Assembly (NCBI RefSeq): GCF_914767665.1
Contig: NC_059501.1
Span: forward strand, 74,436,798-74,500,797
Direction of reading: 5' to 3'
Source: Harmonia axyridis
Taxonomy: Eukaryota; Arthropoda; Insecta; Coleoptera; Coccinellidae
Length of the DNA: 64,000 bases
This document shows, in pieces, positions 1-10,900 of the stretch. Numbering within the stretch: the stretch's first letter is position 1; the number at the start of each line of letters is the position of its first letter. The notes beneath the pieces are model-generated. The model searched no databases. It was not told the DNA's origin and worked only from the letters and a program-made list of their open reading frames with translations. The position numbers were made by a program, and so were the translations under genes.

Positions 1-548
1 ATCCCGGTCATGCTTCCACGTCGACAGCCAAACCGAATAATTACGGTTCCGAGGTCATTCTCAGTATTTGGTGGGACCAACTAGGCGTAGTGTGTTATGA
101 GTTAAAACCGATTGAAAAAATCACAGGCGATCGTGATTGAACGCAATTAATGCGTTTGAGCCGAGCATTGAAAGACAAGCGGCTGCAATACAACGAGAGA
201 CATGATAAAGTGATTTTACAGCATGACAATGCTCCACCCCATGTCACGAAATGGCTCAAGACATACTTGGAAACGTTGAAATGGGAAGTCTTCAATTCTT
301 CTTGTTTCTTTCAATGGCACATGGCCTCGCGAACCAGCTATTCCGGTCTTATAAAGAATTAAAAATTTGTATCGATTCGAGGATCGCTTCAAAAGATGAC
401 CGGTTTTTCAACGCGGGATTCGTACGCAGCCCGAAGGAAGGGAGAAAGTAGTGGCCAGCAATGGACAATACGTTGAATCATAAATGTATAACCAGTTTTC
501 TACAATAAAGTCTCAAAATTCGAAAAAAACGGCGGAAGCACAGTTGTA
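1..548 (+). mobile_element. Mariner-family transposon, 3' part, inactivated
   Basis: C-terminal half of a Tc1/mariner (mariner subfamily) transposase and the 3' end of the element. The translation near 210-245 contains the family's HDNAPPH catalytic-core motif, preceded by a WWDQLGV block near 70-95. After about 290 the reading frame shifts, so the later mariner signatures (MAHGLA, FRSY, SWIASKDD-like, and a VASNGQY block near 451-470) lie in other frames. The terminal AT-rich tail with a cggcgg segment ends near 548. The 5' half lies outside the window. The several frameshifts and stops make it a dead copy. Confidence 0.9.
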
Positions 549-1017
549 CGCCCATGAAGAAATTATATAGATTATTACTTGATATGGTTTATTTAATTCT
601 TTCAATATTTATTAAAATTGTCAAATTTTATTTTTGTTCGTTTCACCATATTCAGTTCTATCTTATTTATATTATTTTTGTTTTAGACGAAACATTTCGA
701 TTTTATGTATGTCCCCATCGATTTTATTACTTTGTTTACGATTTACCACGGTTGTATGCCCTCCCCCTCCTGACAAACCTCATGGATCCGTCAGTGTCTT
801 GATGCAAATTAATTTTAAATCTGAAAAAAATGTCTATTTCAACTTCTAATTCTATAATTAACAATTGTTTCGCCACACAGTTCAGTTATTAGAAATGTAT
901 AGAAGCTACTGTGTAGCCAAACAAATTGTACTTATAATTAATAAAATTAGAAAGTGGACATTTAATATATGTATTTTTTTTTTGATTTGATTAAAATATT
1001 CATTCGATTGTTAACAG
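549..1017. other. AT-rich stretch without a supported gene
   Basis: Short open frames here are low-complexity (Phe/Tyr/Ile-rich) and show no family motif. The 3' edge (about 985-1017) is a pyrimidine-rich tract ending in an AG, which could be a splice acceptor for the small membrane-protein exon that follows. Confidence 0.4.
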
Positions 1018-1025
1018 TAATAGCC

Positions 1026-1364
1026 ATGTACAGCAACATTGAGTACATTATGATATTTGGAGCCTTAGAAGTTGTTCTTAGCATCGCAAGTTTGCAGCAT
1101 ATTGGAGGACCTTTGCTGGGACTAACTATAAGGGGTGAAAGCAATAGTGAATACTTTGTACTGAGTCTATTGGCTGGACTGTCATTTTGTCTCTTTTTAT
1201 TTCTGGGTGAGTTGAAACAAAAACATCTGTGTCTCAAGTTCTATCGATTTATATACTTTCCAGATATGACCTATAAGCGCTGTTTTCTTTTGATGTCACT
1301 TCTCCACATCATCACTGGACTTTTATGGGTTTCAAATTATTTTTATAAAAAAATTAGATTGTAG
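1026..1364 (+). CDS. Small multi-pass membrane protein, possibly 3' exons of a larger gene
   Basis: I do not recognise the family. The frame from the ATG at 1026 reads through a hydrophobic stretch (YIMIFGALEVVLSIAS), a second one (FVLSLLAGLSFCLFLFL) and, after a consensus 57-nt GT-AG intron (gtgagt at 1207 to cag at 1263, phase 1), a third (FLLMSLLHIITGLLW) ending KKIRL. Spliced, this gives about 93 aa with three predicted membrane helices. The frame stays open through the intron, so splicing is inferred. A splice-acceptor-like tract ends at 1017 and the frame is open back to 969, so an upstream coding exon outside the readable part is possible. An AATAAA lies near 1430. Confidence 0.4.
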   Translation: MYSNIEYIMIFGALEVVLSIASLQHIGGPLLGLTIRGESNSEYFVLSLLAGLSFCLFLFLGELKQKHLCLKFYRFIYFPDMTYKRCFLLMSLLHIITGLLWVSNYFYKKIRL

Positions 1365-1985
1365 GATATTCTGGATATTGTATTTATTTATTAAACATTT
1401 CGAACAAACCTATTACGTTTTACAATCTCAAATAAACTGACTTTTAATAATGACTTTTTTGAGCGCTCTTTCCCTCAACAGATTGCTCTACCATTCCGTC
1501 ACAATTTTTGTAATTTTTTTGACCCGGTTATGGTCTCAAATATCGCGGTTAAATTTGTTAATGGACATAGAATTGTTCAATTATTTGAGTTCTAGCTCCA
1601 TACAAAATTTCAAATGTAACCAGAACTAAATAAAAAGAAACAGAATATGAAAAAAACCCAATATTTCTGTGACCACAAAACTGACGGAGTTGAGATTTTA
1701 GGTGTTGATAAAAAGAAACAATTTCAAGCTCCGTGCAGAATTTCAAGTAAACCACATCATCAGAACCATAGAAAATTTAAGAAGATTATTGGAAAAGGAA
1801 TAGTCAATATTTCCTTGATCCTTGATATATGCGATCTGGTTGAGATTTTGAGAATATCCAATCACGGCATAATAACCAAATAGCTGATAAATAAAAAAAC
1901 ACAAATTATTCAATACTATGTGATATTTATTAAACATATCAACCAAACCAATAACTTTCAACAATCCCAATAAAAGACTTCACTA
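1365..1985. other. Intergenic 3' flanks, no gene seen
   Basis: This lies between the convergent 3' ends of the small membrane-protein frame and the esterase. It holds AATAAA signals on the plus strand near 1430 and on the minus strand near 1927. Part of the middle (about 1590-1755) resembles a dispersed repeat also found upstream of the ionotropic receptors (shared core gaaattttgcac.gagcttgaaatt). No coding evidence. Confidence 0.45.
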
Positions 1986-4900
1986 TCACAAACTGAAAAT
2001 ATCCAAAGGCTTAGATAAAGTTTTCAAAGAACCATTAAGTTTTTCATCAGTTCCATCAACCTTCTTCTTCTTCTTCCCTCCCAAAAGGCCCAAGCCAGTA
2101 TTTTTTCCACCAGTCTTCTTGGGCTTTCCGAAAAGGTCTAAATCCAAAGGCTTCGTTAATTCATCAACCGTTTTATCAATATTCTGTTCGGTGGCATTTA
2201 CAGTGTTGAACAACGTCTTCTGGGCTTGGTTGAGTTCGGAATCAAGTACATTCAAGAAGCCACAGAGTGACGATTGAAGTCTCTGGGCAATTCCCAACCA
2301 CAGACCCATCTTGCAGAATTCGAAGTTATCGATCAGCTTGGGTTCTGGCGTTATCTGGATGTAGCTGTTAGAGTCTCCGCTGAAAGGACTGATGGGTTTG
2401 TCCCCAATTTTGACTTTTCCACCACGCGCAAAATCTGCCACCATGCGAGCGAAGTTTCCTTTGACTTTTTCATCTTCAGGGTCGATTTTTTCATCGTGCT
2501 CAGCTGGAGTGCCATCTATGTGTTGAGGATCGAAGAGGTAGGCCAATTCGTCACCGTGGCTCACGGAGTTGTCTGGTCCAGCTACAACATTTTATATAGA
2601 TAACCAAAAATGCAAAAATCTATCAAAAAAAATGTATCTATCGATACATTTTTGTATTTTTGGTTAGCTGGCAATACGGTAAATTGGGAAGAAAATCAGA
2701 GAGCGACAACGTTTTCCCCTACTCTTTTCTACAAACAATTAAAGTCCTATTATAAAGAAGAGAAGAGTACATCCTTCACCTCAGGAAACCTTCATTATTC
2801 AAATGTATATCTGAAATTTTACCTCAATCAAGGAAAATAACTTGGTATTCTGTAATAATATAAAAGAACTTTGACACATACGAGTTGAAAATACAAATTC
2901 TAAATGTGGTATACAGGGTGTTTCAAATTAAGTTGGCACCATTGCTAACTCCGTTATTGTTGATGTTACGATGTCGGTTAAATGGGTAAACTAGTAGCAT
3001 TTTTAGTGGTCTTCTCGATGCCGAAAACAAAACAAAAATTGATAGTCGCGTTGTCATAATATTTCATAAAATGATATTTTTTTCAATGGAACACCCTATA
3101 TTTTTTCATGCATTTCGATTCGTAATAACAATCTCAACAACAAAGCTCATTTGACTTTTTTTCGTCAAGGTGAAAATAAGACAGTTGTATTAATAGGAAA
3201 CATTTATAACGAACGGATTAGATAAAGCGTTATAAAATATCGAGTAAATGGTCAAAAACACCGCCTTCTTGTTGAACACATATTTGAGCCCTTCTATTGA
3301 CACTATTGATTCACAAAATGAATGCGGCTAGCAGAATGGCTTTAAGATGAAAATTATCGTTTTGTCTATTAATATCAAATAGCTTAGTGGTGTCGATTCA
3401 GTGGTGCTACATGATGATCACGGGTTCCACGAGTTCACGTCCCAGCGAACTTTTTTCTTTTTACTGTCTTATTTTACTATTATTAACAAAATATTGTCAT
3501 TCGCATAAGTACAAAAAATGGTTGTTTGGACAATCATGAGGTTTATTCGACAAAAAAATAAATTTTTTGCACTAGTGAAAGAAATAAATAATTCAAAATA
3601 AGTAGCTCATTTTGCACTCTAGGAAGAAAGGTGATATGAGCTTTGTTGTTGAGAATGTTATTACGAATCGAAATGCATGAAAAAATATAGGGTGTTCTAT
3701 TGAAAAAAATTATCATTTTATGAAATATTTTGACAATGCGACTGTCAATTTTTTTTTTCGGCATCGAGAACACCACTAAAAATGCTACTAGTTTACCCAT
3801 TTAACCGACATCGTAACATCAATAATAACGGAGTAAGCAATGGTGCCGAATTAATTTGAAACATCCTGTATATTGTCTCAAAACTCTATGATAGACTCGG
3901 GTAGACAAATTTTGGAACAGTTGGAAAATCGCAGCTTCAAAATGTGTGTTGTCTTATGCAATCTTTGGATTATGATTATTTTTCGATCAGAAGGAAATAA
4001 TAATTTTGATGTAGTATTGTATTTAACCGATTTACCTGATTTATTTCCTTGCTCATCACCTCCCAGTGAAAATCCATTCAGGAAAAAATTTCCTTTTTTC
4101 ATTTTACCGGCATGCTCGAACTTGTACATAAAAGTTTCTCCACCTTTGGACCACATATTGGCAGTCAAGAAAGCAGGTACATTGAACAAAGCATCGGCTA
4201 GAATAACAAAGATTCTTTTGAATCGAAACTTTTTATTTACTTGGATTTATTTGATTCCTCTCAACCTGAGAACATCACTTCTACATCCATTATAAAGATT
4301 TCAAGTTATATAAAACCTAAAGCTAACGGAAGAAGAACGAAAAAAAAACAATTGACAGAACACCACACAGGGTAAATCTTAAAAGTTGTACATATATTAA
4401 ATTTAACTTTAAATTCTTCTCATCAAATAAAACACTTTTTTATTTACCATTCCTCCAAATTCGGCACGAATGTAAAGATACAGGCAATTAGAGTTCCAAT
4501 AAAAAGAGGCCAATAAAAATTGGACTTTCCTTTGTAGCTTTCATATGATCATTCAAAATGAAATTAATTTTGTGTAGTGTGTCTATAAATATTATTCAAT
4601 TACATTTTTTTTCTACTTTTAATCGGAATACATTTGATTTGATTTGAAATCAGAGAAATTACACCTCAATTATTGATCTACCTCTGAGCACACAGCTAAG
4701 GCAATGTTCCCTTGCTTTTTTGTATAATCATAGTCAGAGATAATTTACTTCCGTTATCATTTGTGAATACCGTGAGAAGACTATTCAGTTTATCGACTAA
4801 TATGACTATTCGTCATATTCAAGACAAATTTGAAAATGGTACTGTGGCGGCTTCTCAGAAAGCTCCACATAGCAACAATAAAACACAGCTTTCGGTGGCC

Positions 4901-7900
4901 TAGAGGCTAAGAGTGTAGACTCACTCACCGAGAAGCGACAAGTTTCCGGGTTCGAGTCCCGGCGGCTCCCGATAATAATAAATTCCCCAAGCGTCTGTGA
5001 CACGGCACACACAAATATACCAAAGTCACACTGATGAGTCCGGTGTGTGTGCCAGGGACGAAACGCATAAGTAGGTATACGTGAAATCCTACATTGGTGA
5101 CCCCGACGTGATGGCGGAAATCTGCGGCGTTTGAGCGTAGAGGCGACTCACTGCCCCGCTCAACGTTACGGCTACTGGGGTGTCCATCGGACACTAGAGC
5201 CGATGGCACGCTCGTGTTTCCGTCGTCACAGCATGCAAGCCCGACGTGATGGTAATGGCCGTCTTAACGATGTGTCCTGGAAAGCAGAAGGTTGATGCGT
5301 AGCTCCCATATATCTGCAATTTCCAACGAAACTCTAGACGCCCATTCCCATGACGTGCAATACGTGCTCCTTGGTCTGCCGCGGTATAGCGGACCTGAAT
5401 AGGCGGCATTCACCGCACCGCACGATGCCGCGAGGTGCAGCTCTGATTAGGCGGCAATCACCCAGCTGCACCGATGACCTCGTAACACGCATAAGTTTCG
5501 TTCCTCCGTCACTGGGGAGGGAGTCATGTTGCGGCTTCTCATAAAGCTCCACATAGCAACAATAAAACACAGCTTTCGGTGGCCTAGAGGCTAAGAGTGT
5601 AGACTCACTCACCGAGATGCGACAAGTTTCCGGGTTCGAGTCCCGGCGGCTCCCGATAATAATAAATTCCCCAAGCGTCTGTGACACGGCACACACAAAT
5701 ATACCAAAGTCACACTGATGAGTCCGGTGTGTGTGCCAGGAACGAAACGCATAAGTAGGCATATGTGAAATCCTACAGTACCAAGTACGAGTCAGTACTT
5801 GGTACCACTTTCAACCATACGCTTCGAAAATAGATCGATTTTGTTACGATTCAGTAGCGATTCACAGATGGAATTTCAGCCCATGAGGTTTTTTGCGTTA
5901 ACTCGTGTGGTACCCATATATCGAGCTTATTCTTATTGAGACAATTAAGCCTTATGAAAATGGTTCCAAACGGTTTTTTGTGCGATCTTTAGCTCTTGGG
6001 TAATAGAAACAGTGCTTACATGATGATCGGACTTGACAATGTGCGTATCGACATTTTCGACAATTGGCCTTCCAGTGCGTGGTGCATCTTTGACATCGAA
6101 ATTACCGGAACGGAATCGAAAACCAAAATTGCACGTGATTGGCTGTTACAGTATCAGGACCATAAACAATATTTACAGTTTCAGCCCCCTGGCTTGCATT
6201 TTCGCCTGTATCGAAGGAAAACTGTAGAATATTGCGTATTTTCTCTTTGCTAGTGTTCATCTTTAACGCGAGCTCAAACTGAATTGACTATTGAGTCAAC
6301 TAATCACAAAACTGTCAGTAAAGTTTTTGTAGTACGCAATCTCATATTTCTAACGCCATCTTGTGGAACCCGGTCGGACTCATACAATGCGAGAAACAGA
6401 TTACTAAAGCCATCTATTGGAAAAATAATGGATTTCCTTCAACTACACCTTATAATTCAACAATAATATCTTCAATAGGCGCATGAATGATCGATAGCTC
6501 TAAAGCTCCTGAAACCAAGTCAGTGTTTTTCTCGATTTCTTTTTGCTTCATTTGTAAAAATACATCTAAAGATGTAGCAATGAAAATATATCGAAGATAA
6601 AATCAGAGCTTATTGGTCACATTATTTGTTTATTGTATAGTATATTGTATATTGTTTCAAACAATTTTATGTAGATAAACTCACTTGTAGCTTCGGCAAT
6701 CTTGGAAAAAGCAGCCTCGAAATCATTGACTGGGACCTCAATGTACTTTCTGAATTTGCCAGGGTCCAATGCTTGGAAGAGACCACCTAATCCAAAACTG
6801 GTGTTCGAAGAGGGAAACAAAGGTATTGTAGGTAAATTGATGAGACCTTGTAAAGAGGATATCAATTCTTTTTCCAAAAAGTTTGGAATGGTAGTCAGGG
6901 CGTCAACAATGTCATTCTTGTAAACACCTGAAATGAAATATTTATCGAATCAAATTAAATAACGTAAGGTCCAGCAGCAAAATTGTGAACCTATGCTGGT
7001 ATTGAGGTTGTCAATCTAAAATTCTTTATCTAATGAACAGAACACCTAATTTAGAGAAAAACATGTTTAAAACCTACAATAAATGGAAAATAATATGAAA
7101 ATTATCCATTGCTTCTGAGTCTATCGAAGTAAAGGAAGCAATACTTAAGATTTTGCATAAAAGATTTCATTTAATTCGTATTCGATTCGAACTAACATTG
7201 GAGTCATCTAGAAAATAATAGTGATACTTACAGTGACTGATAACGTATTCGACTGGCAGCACCAGTTTGAATTATTCGAATTTTTGTAGAGCTAAATGTC
7301 ATAATTAGCTCGAATTTATTCGCACTGGTGCAGCCAGTTGTTATTATATACATATAGTAAAATTTTTATCATTGCATACAATAGTATTATCGTTATATTA
7401 TGGTACAACTATTTGTTTTGGTTGAACATATGACTTACTAGTACAAGCTCTTTTCGTCTCATCTTTAGTGGTTCCTAACAACAGGGGAATTTTGGGTGTA
7501 TTTCCTTTTTCCATATCGTCCATTGGTTTGTTTTGGACCAGACGCGGTAGTGATCTTCCGTCATGTCTTCCTTCGTTAACAGGTGCTGCTCCAAGTCCAC
7601 CACCCATACCATTTTGGAAACCTTTTTGTTGAAGACGTTGGAATTCTATATCGGAATCACCCTGTAGATAATAGAAAATATGATTATTATACAAAAGCAT
7701 TGAAGATGAGTTTGTGGTGACTGTTTGCTAGCTCGAGAGATGGAAAATAAACCCCACCATTCTAGGGAAGATTTGGGTACCACGCTCCGCTATGGAGGTG
7801 GAGGGTGTATAGGCAGGGACCACTCAGTTTCCATTCTGATGATCCCGGGATGAAACATCGCAACCCTCCTTAGAGAGGACGAACCATAAAAATTGGTTGA

Positions 7901-10900
7901 AAACGCTTTGCCAAAAATTCAAGAAACTGTAATTAATCTTATGAAATCCGGGAGACACATTCACTTAGTGTCAGGAGCTTTTGAGTGTTAGTTAATTCAT
8001 ACGTTTTTAAGAGAGACTGATGATGCCAGTAACATGAAATTTTGAGCAAAGTGATGAGCAGATGCTCATCAGTCCGCTGTTCCTATCGAGGAGTTGTCAA
8101 ACGTTACTTTAGGACCTCCTCTAAGCCTAAACCTACCTCTAACTCTTTCGACCTCTTCTCAACGTTTGTCGCTTATACGAATCATTAAAGTTAGCTGCTG
8201 AAAACTATGTTTCTTCTAATTTTTTAACGAACGGTATCAACCGAATATTTCATTAAAACACTTACAGCAATAATTTGTTTGGGATCTAATCCCTGCAAGC
8301 ACTTGAACATGGTTAGTTCACTGGAAGTAATGCATCCATTCCTCTCAGCCAAAGATCTGGCAGTGGTAACTGGAGTTTCATCTATAGCCCAATGGGAAAT
8401 AGCAGTGCCAGACATAGCAACAACTCCAGCAGAATTATCTAAAAATCAAAATAGCCAATTTTATGGAAATCTATCTTTATTGATATTGAATGTAGGTAAC
8501 ACCTATTTCCACTGATTATTCAATAAATAACAATTCTTTCGATACACCGTTCAGAATATATTGCTAACCAAATGTCAACATGAGTCAACTCTAGTTACGC
8601 CAATGGCTGAGAGGACTCAAAGAGGCTTAGGAGAATCGTTATTGATAACATTAACACCTTTGTTATTCACCTAATAAACAGTGGAAACAGAATAATTGAT
8701 AGAATTTTCACCTTGATTGGATTGACTCAGAGCTACAAGTAAAGCGCTACTAGCCCCTGAACCATGTCCCGAGATGGTTATTTTGAATGGGTTTCCACCA
8801 AAGAACCCAATGTAATTCTTGACCCATTGAATTGCCAATGCCATGTCCCATAGGGCGGCATTTCCGGGTACTTCTTTGGTGCCACCGCTTAGAAAACCAA
8901 GTGATCCTAGTCGGTATTGAATGGTTACAACCACCAATTTTTGACCAACAAGACTTTTCACCTAGAAATTGAAACAAAACAGTTACGCAAAATACTTCAC
9001 TTCCGAGTCTCGGGGCAGCCATACATACCGGGCGTTTTGCAGGGGCGCCAAATTGTAATGAATAAAACAAGTCATACATTTTGACAAGAAAATTTTTTCT
9101 TATTTAAAATACCACTCTTTGTAGTAAAATAAAAAAACTACAAATCAACAATTTTATTGGAATCGAATAGACACTCCCAACTAGTTATGAAAATTCAAAT
9201 AGGTACTATAAAATGCACCCTAAAAAACTACGTCGTCTGTTTACTACAGAACGTTGTACTTTTTAATAATTCAAGACGTTTTTTTAATGAAATCTACAAA
9301 ACGTCCTCTGATGGATTTGACAAGGTGATTTTAAGTTCTGAAATACGATTTCATATGAAATTGAAAAGATGCCTGAGAGGAATAACATCAGATACTCCTT
9401 CAAAGCAAATTCAAGAAAGTTCGAAAGTTTAAAAAAAAATCAAATAATGTCGCTCTAATACAGGGGTCGCCAACCTCCGTTGAGGAGACGGCACTTAAAG
9501 AAGAAGAATACAGGGGGATTCTCCGCAATGGCCTATTATCATGAGTTCGTGCTGAAAATTTGCATCTTGGGGTTTTAAACAATGATTTTTCTCCCTAAAA
9601 TATTTTCAGATTTCTACATCTTCTTGTTATAGCGGAAACAGACTACTTCTTCCTTATTTCAAATGGCACACCTAGTATATCATCAATATGCCATACCTTG
9701 GTAAAAACTAAAAGGTTCATGAGTTGATGGAATTCTTATGAAAAAAATGGTGGCGAAGAGGACTGAAATTTTTTTTTAATATTTCTGCAGAAAAAGTTTT
9801 TTTCGAAAAAACCTTCATCATTTTCGATTCTGTAAATACGTGTGGCGGCTTCTCATAAAGCACCACATAGCAACAATAAACACAGCATTCGGTAGCCTAG
9901 ACGTTAAGAGGTAGACTCACTCACCGAGATGCGACAAGGTGCCGGGTTCGAGTCCCGGCGGCTCCCGATAACAATAAATTCCCCAAGCGTCTGTGACACG
10001 GCACACACAAATATACCAAAGTCACACTGATGAGTCCGGTGTGTGTGCCAGGGACGAAACGCATAAGTAGGCATACGTGAAATCCTACATACGTAATATT
10101 ATAAACCTGTTCGAGGTTAGGACGAAAAATTTACAGGGTGTTTATCAAAAGATCATTAACTTGGATAACTCAAATTCATCAAAACTCAAGATTTTCAAAT
10201 AAGAACCAATATTTTTTATTTTTTCAGTCGATATAAAAAGGGTAGGAGTTACTTAAGCAAACCCTATACCTAAAATAGTAAAATGAATACTTCAAGAGTT
10301 GTCGTCACCATTTTTTTCGTAAGATTCCCATTAACTCATGAGCCGTTGAGTTTTTACCCAAGGTATGCAATGCATATTGCTGAAATTGTATTAAAAAAAG
10401 CTAGCTAATGATGCAATAATATACTGGGTGTGCCATTTGAAATGAAGAAGTAGTAGGATGTTTCCGGTATAACTGGAAATTGTAGAGATTTGAAAATATT
10501 TTAGGGAGAAAGATTATTGTCTCAAACTCCTACATGCAAATTTTCAGCACAAAATTATGATTAGTTTTCCATAATTGATTAATAGGCCCTCGCGGTGAAT
10601 CACCCTGTATATTACTTATTAAATCGATAAACTTTGAGAAATATTTAGTAACAAATGGTTGTTTATACAGAGCCATCAGCTGCCAAAAACAATTTTTTTC
10701 TAGTAAATAACAAAACATATCAATTTGATAACAGTCAATGAAGGTACAATTAGACGGGAAATATAGAGATTCCTCAATAATACAATAACCAATAAAGTTC
10801 CATTTGACATTTCACTCCCTGCACTCCCCTTTTTGCAGTTTTATCTCTATATCCGTTACTGAACGATTGGTTTATTAGTCGGCTTCTTTTGATGTGGGAT

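Larger units (their letters stand above)
4843..5093 (+). repeat. Left LTR of retrozyme-like element
   Basis: 251 bp, TG...CA ends. In order it contains an AATAAA (4877-4882), a tRNA-like Pol III promoter (4896-4970), a second AATAAA (4977-4982) and a hammerhead ribozyme (4991-5066). Confidence 0.9.
4843..5777 (+). mobile_element. Retrozyme-like LTR element with tRNA-type promoter and hammerhead ribozymes
   Basis: A complete 935-bp non-coding LTR element inserted in esterase intron 7. The LTRs (4843-5093 and 5527-5777, both 251 bp, TG...CA) differ at 6 sites. The 4-bp duplication GTAC flanks it (4839-4842 and 5778-5781). One base after the left LTR is an 18-nt primer-binding site complementary to the tRNA-Trp 3' end (5095-5112). 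A purine-rich tract (about 5513-5523) precedes the right LTR. Each LTR contains Pol III A and B boxes and then a hammerhead ribozyme. The internal 433 bp are GC-rich, unlike the host DNA, and have no convincing coding frame. No TTTT occurs anywhere in the element. Cleavage at both ribozymes would release a 684-nt monomer, as in retrozymes. Mobilisation would need enzymes from an autonomous LTR element (inference). Confidence 0.88.
9509..10609. mobile_element. Foldback DNA transposon containing a solo retrozyme LTR
   Basis: Arms at 9509-9680 and 10421-10609 are diverged reverse complements. The outer ends TACAGGG.GATTC and GAATCACCCTGTA resemble those of the 2910-3872 element. Between the arms lies the solo LTR at 9841-10089. 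No transposase frame is present. A second CAGGGTG end-like motif near 10134 suggests a further fragment. The whole is nested in esterase intron 3. Confidence 0.75.

Noticed and set aside
554..802. 82-codon plus-strand frame after the mariner remnant
   Set aside because: Low-complexity aromatic/hydrophobic translation of AT-rich DNA, no motif, no splice or polyadenylation context.
1377..1982. Weak direct similarity of about 60 bp between 1377-1442 and 1917-1982
   Set aside because: Both are AT-rich 3'-flank sequences; similarity is patchy and could be chance or a short decayed repeat, so no duplication is claimed.
4896..4970. Genuine tRNA gene in the LTR
   Set aside because: A and B boxes and T-arm are good, but the 5' acceptor strand does not pair with cggctcc, no clear anticodon arm is seen, and the sequence is inside a repeated LTR.
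5334..5762. 142-codon minus-strand frame spanning the retrozyme interior and right LTR
   Set aside because: It runs antisense through the tRNA-like and ribozyme sequences, shows no protein motif and is explained by the GC-rich non-coding element.
7836..7856. Hammerhead-like core ctgatga...gaaac in esterase intron 5
   Set aside because: Only tcccggga separates the two core boxes, leaving no proper stem II loop, and no matching stem I or III with a GUC-type cleavage triplet could be drawn.
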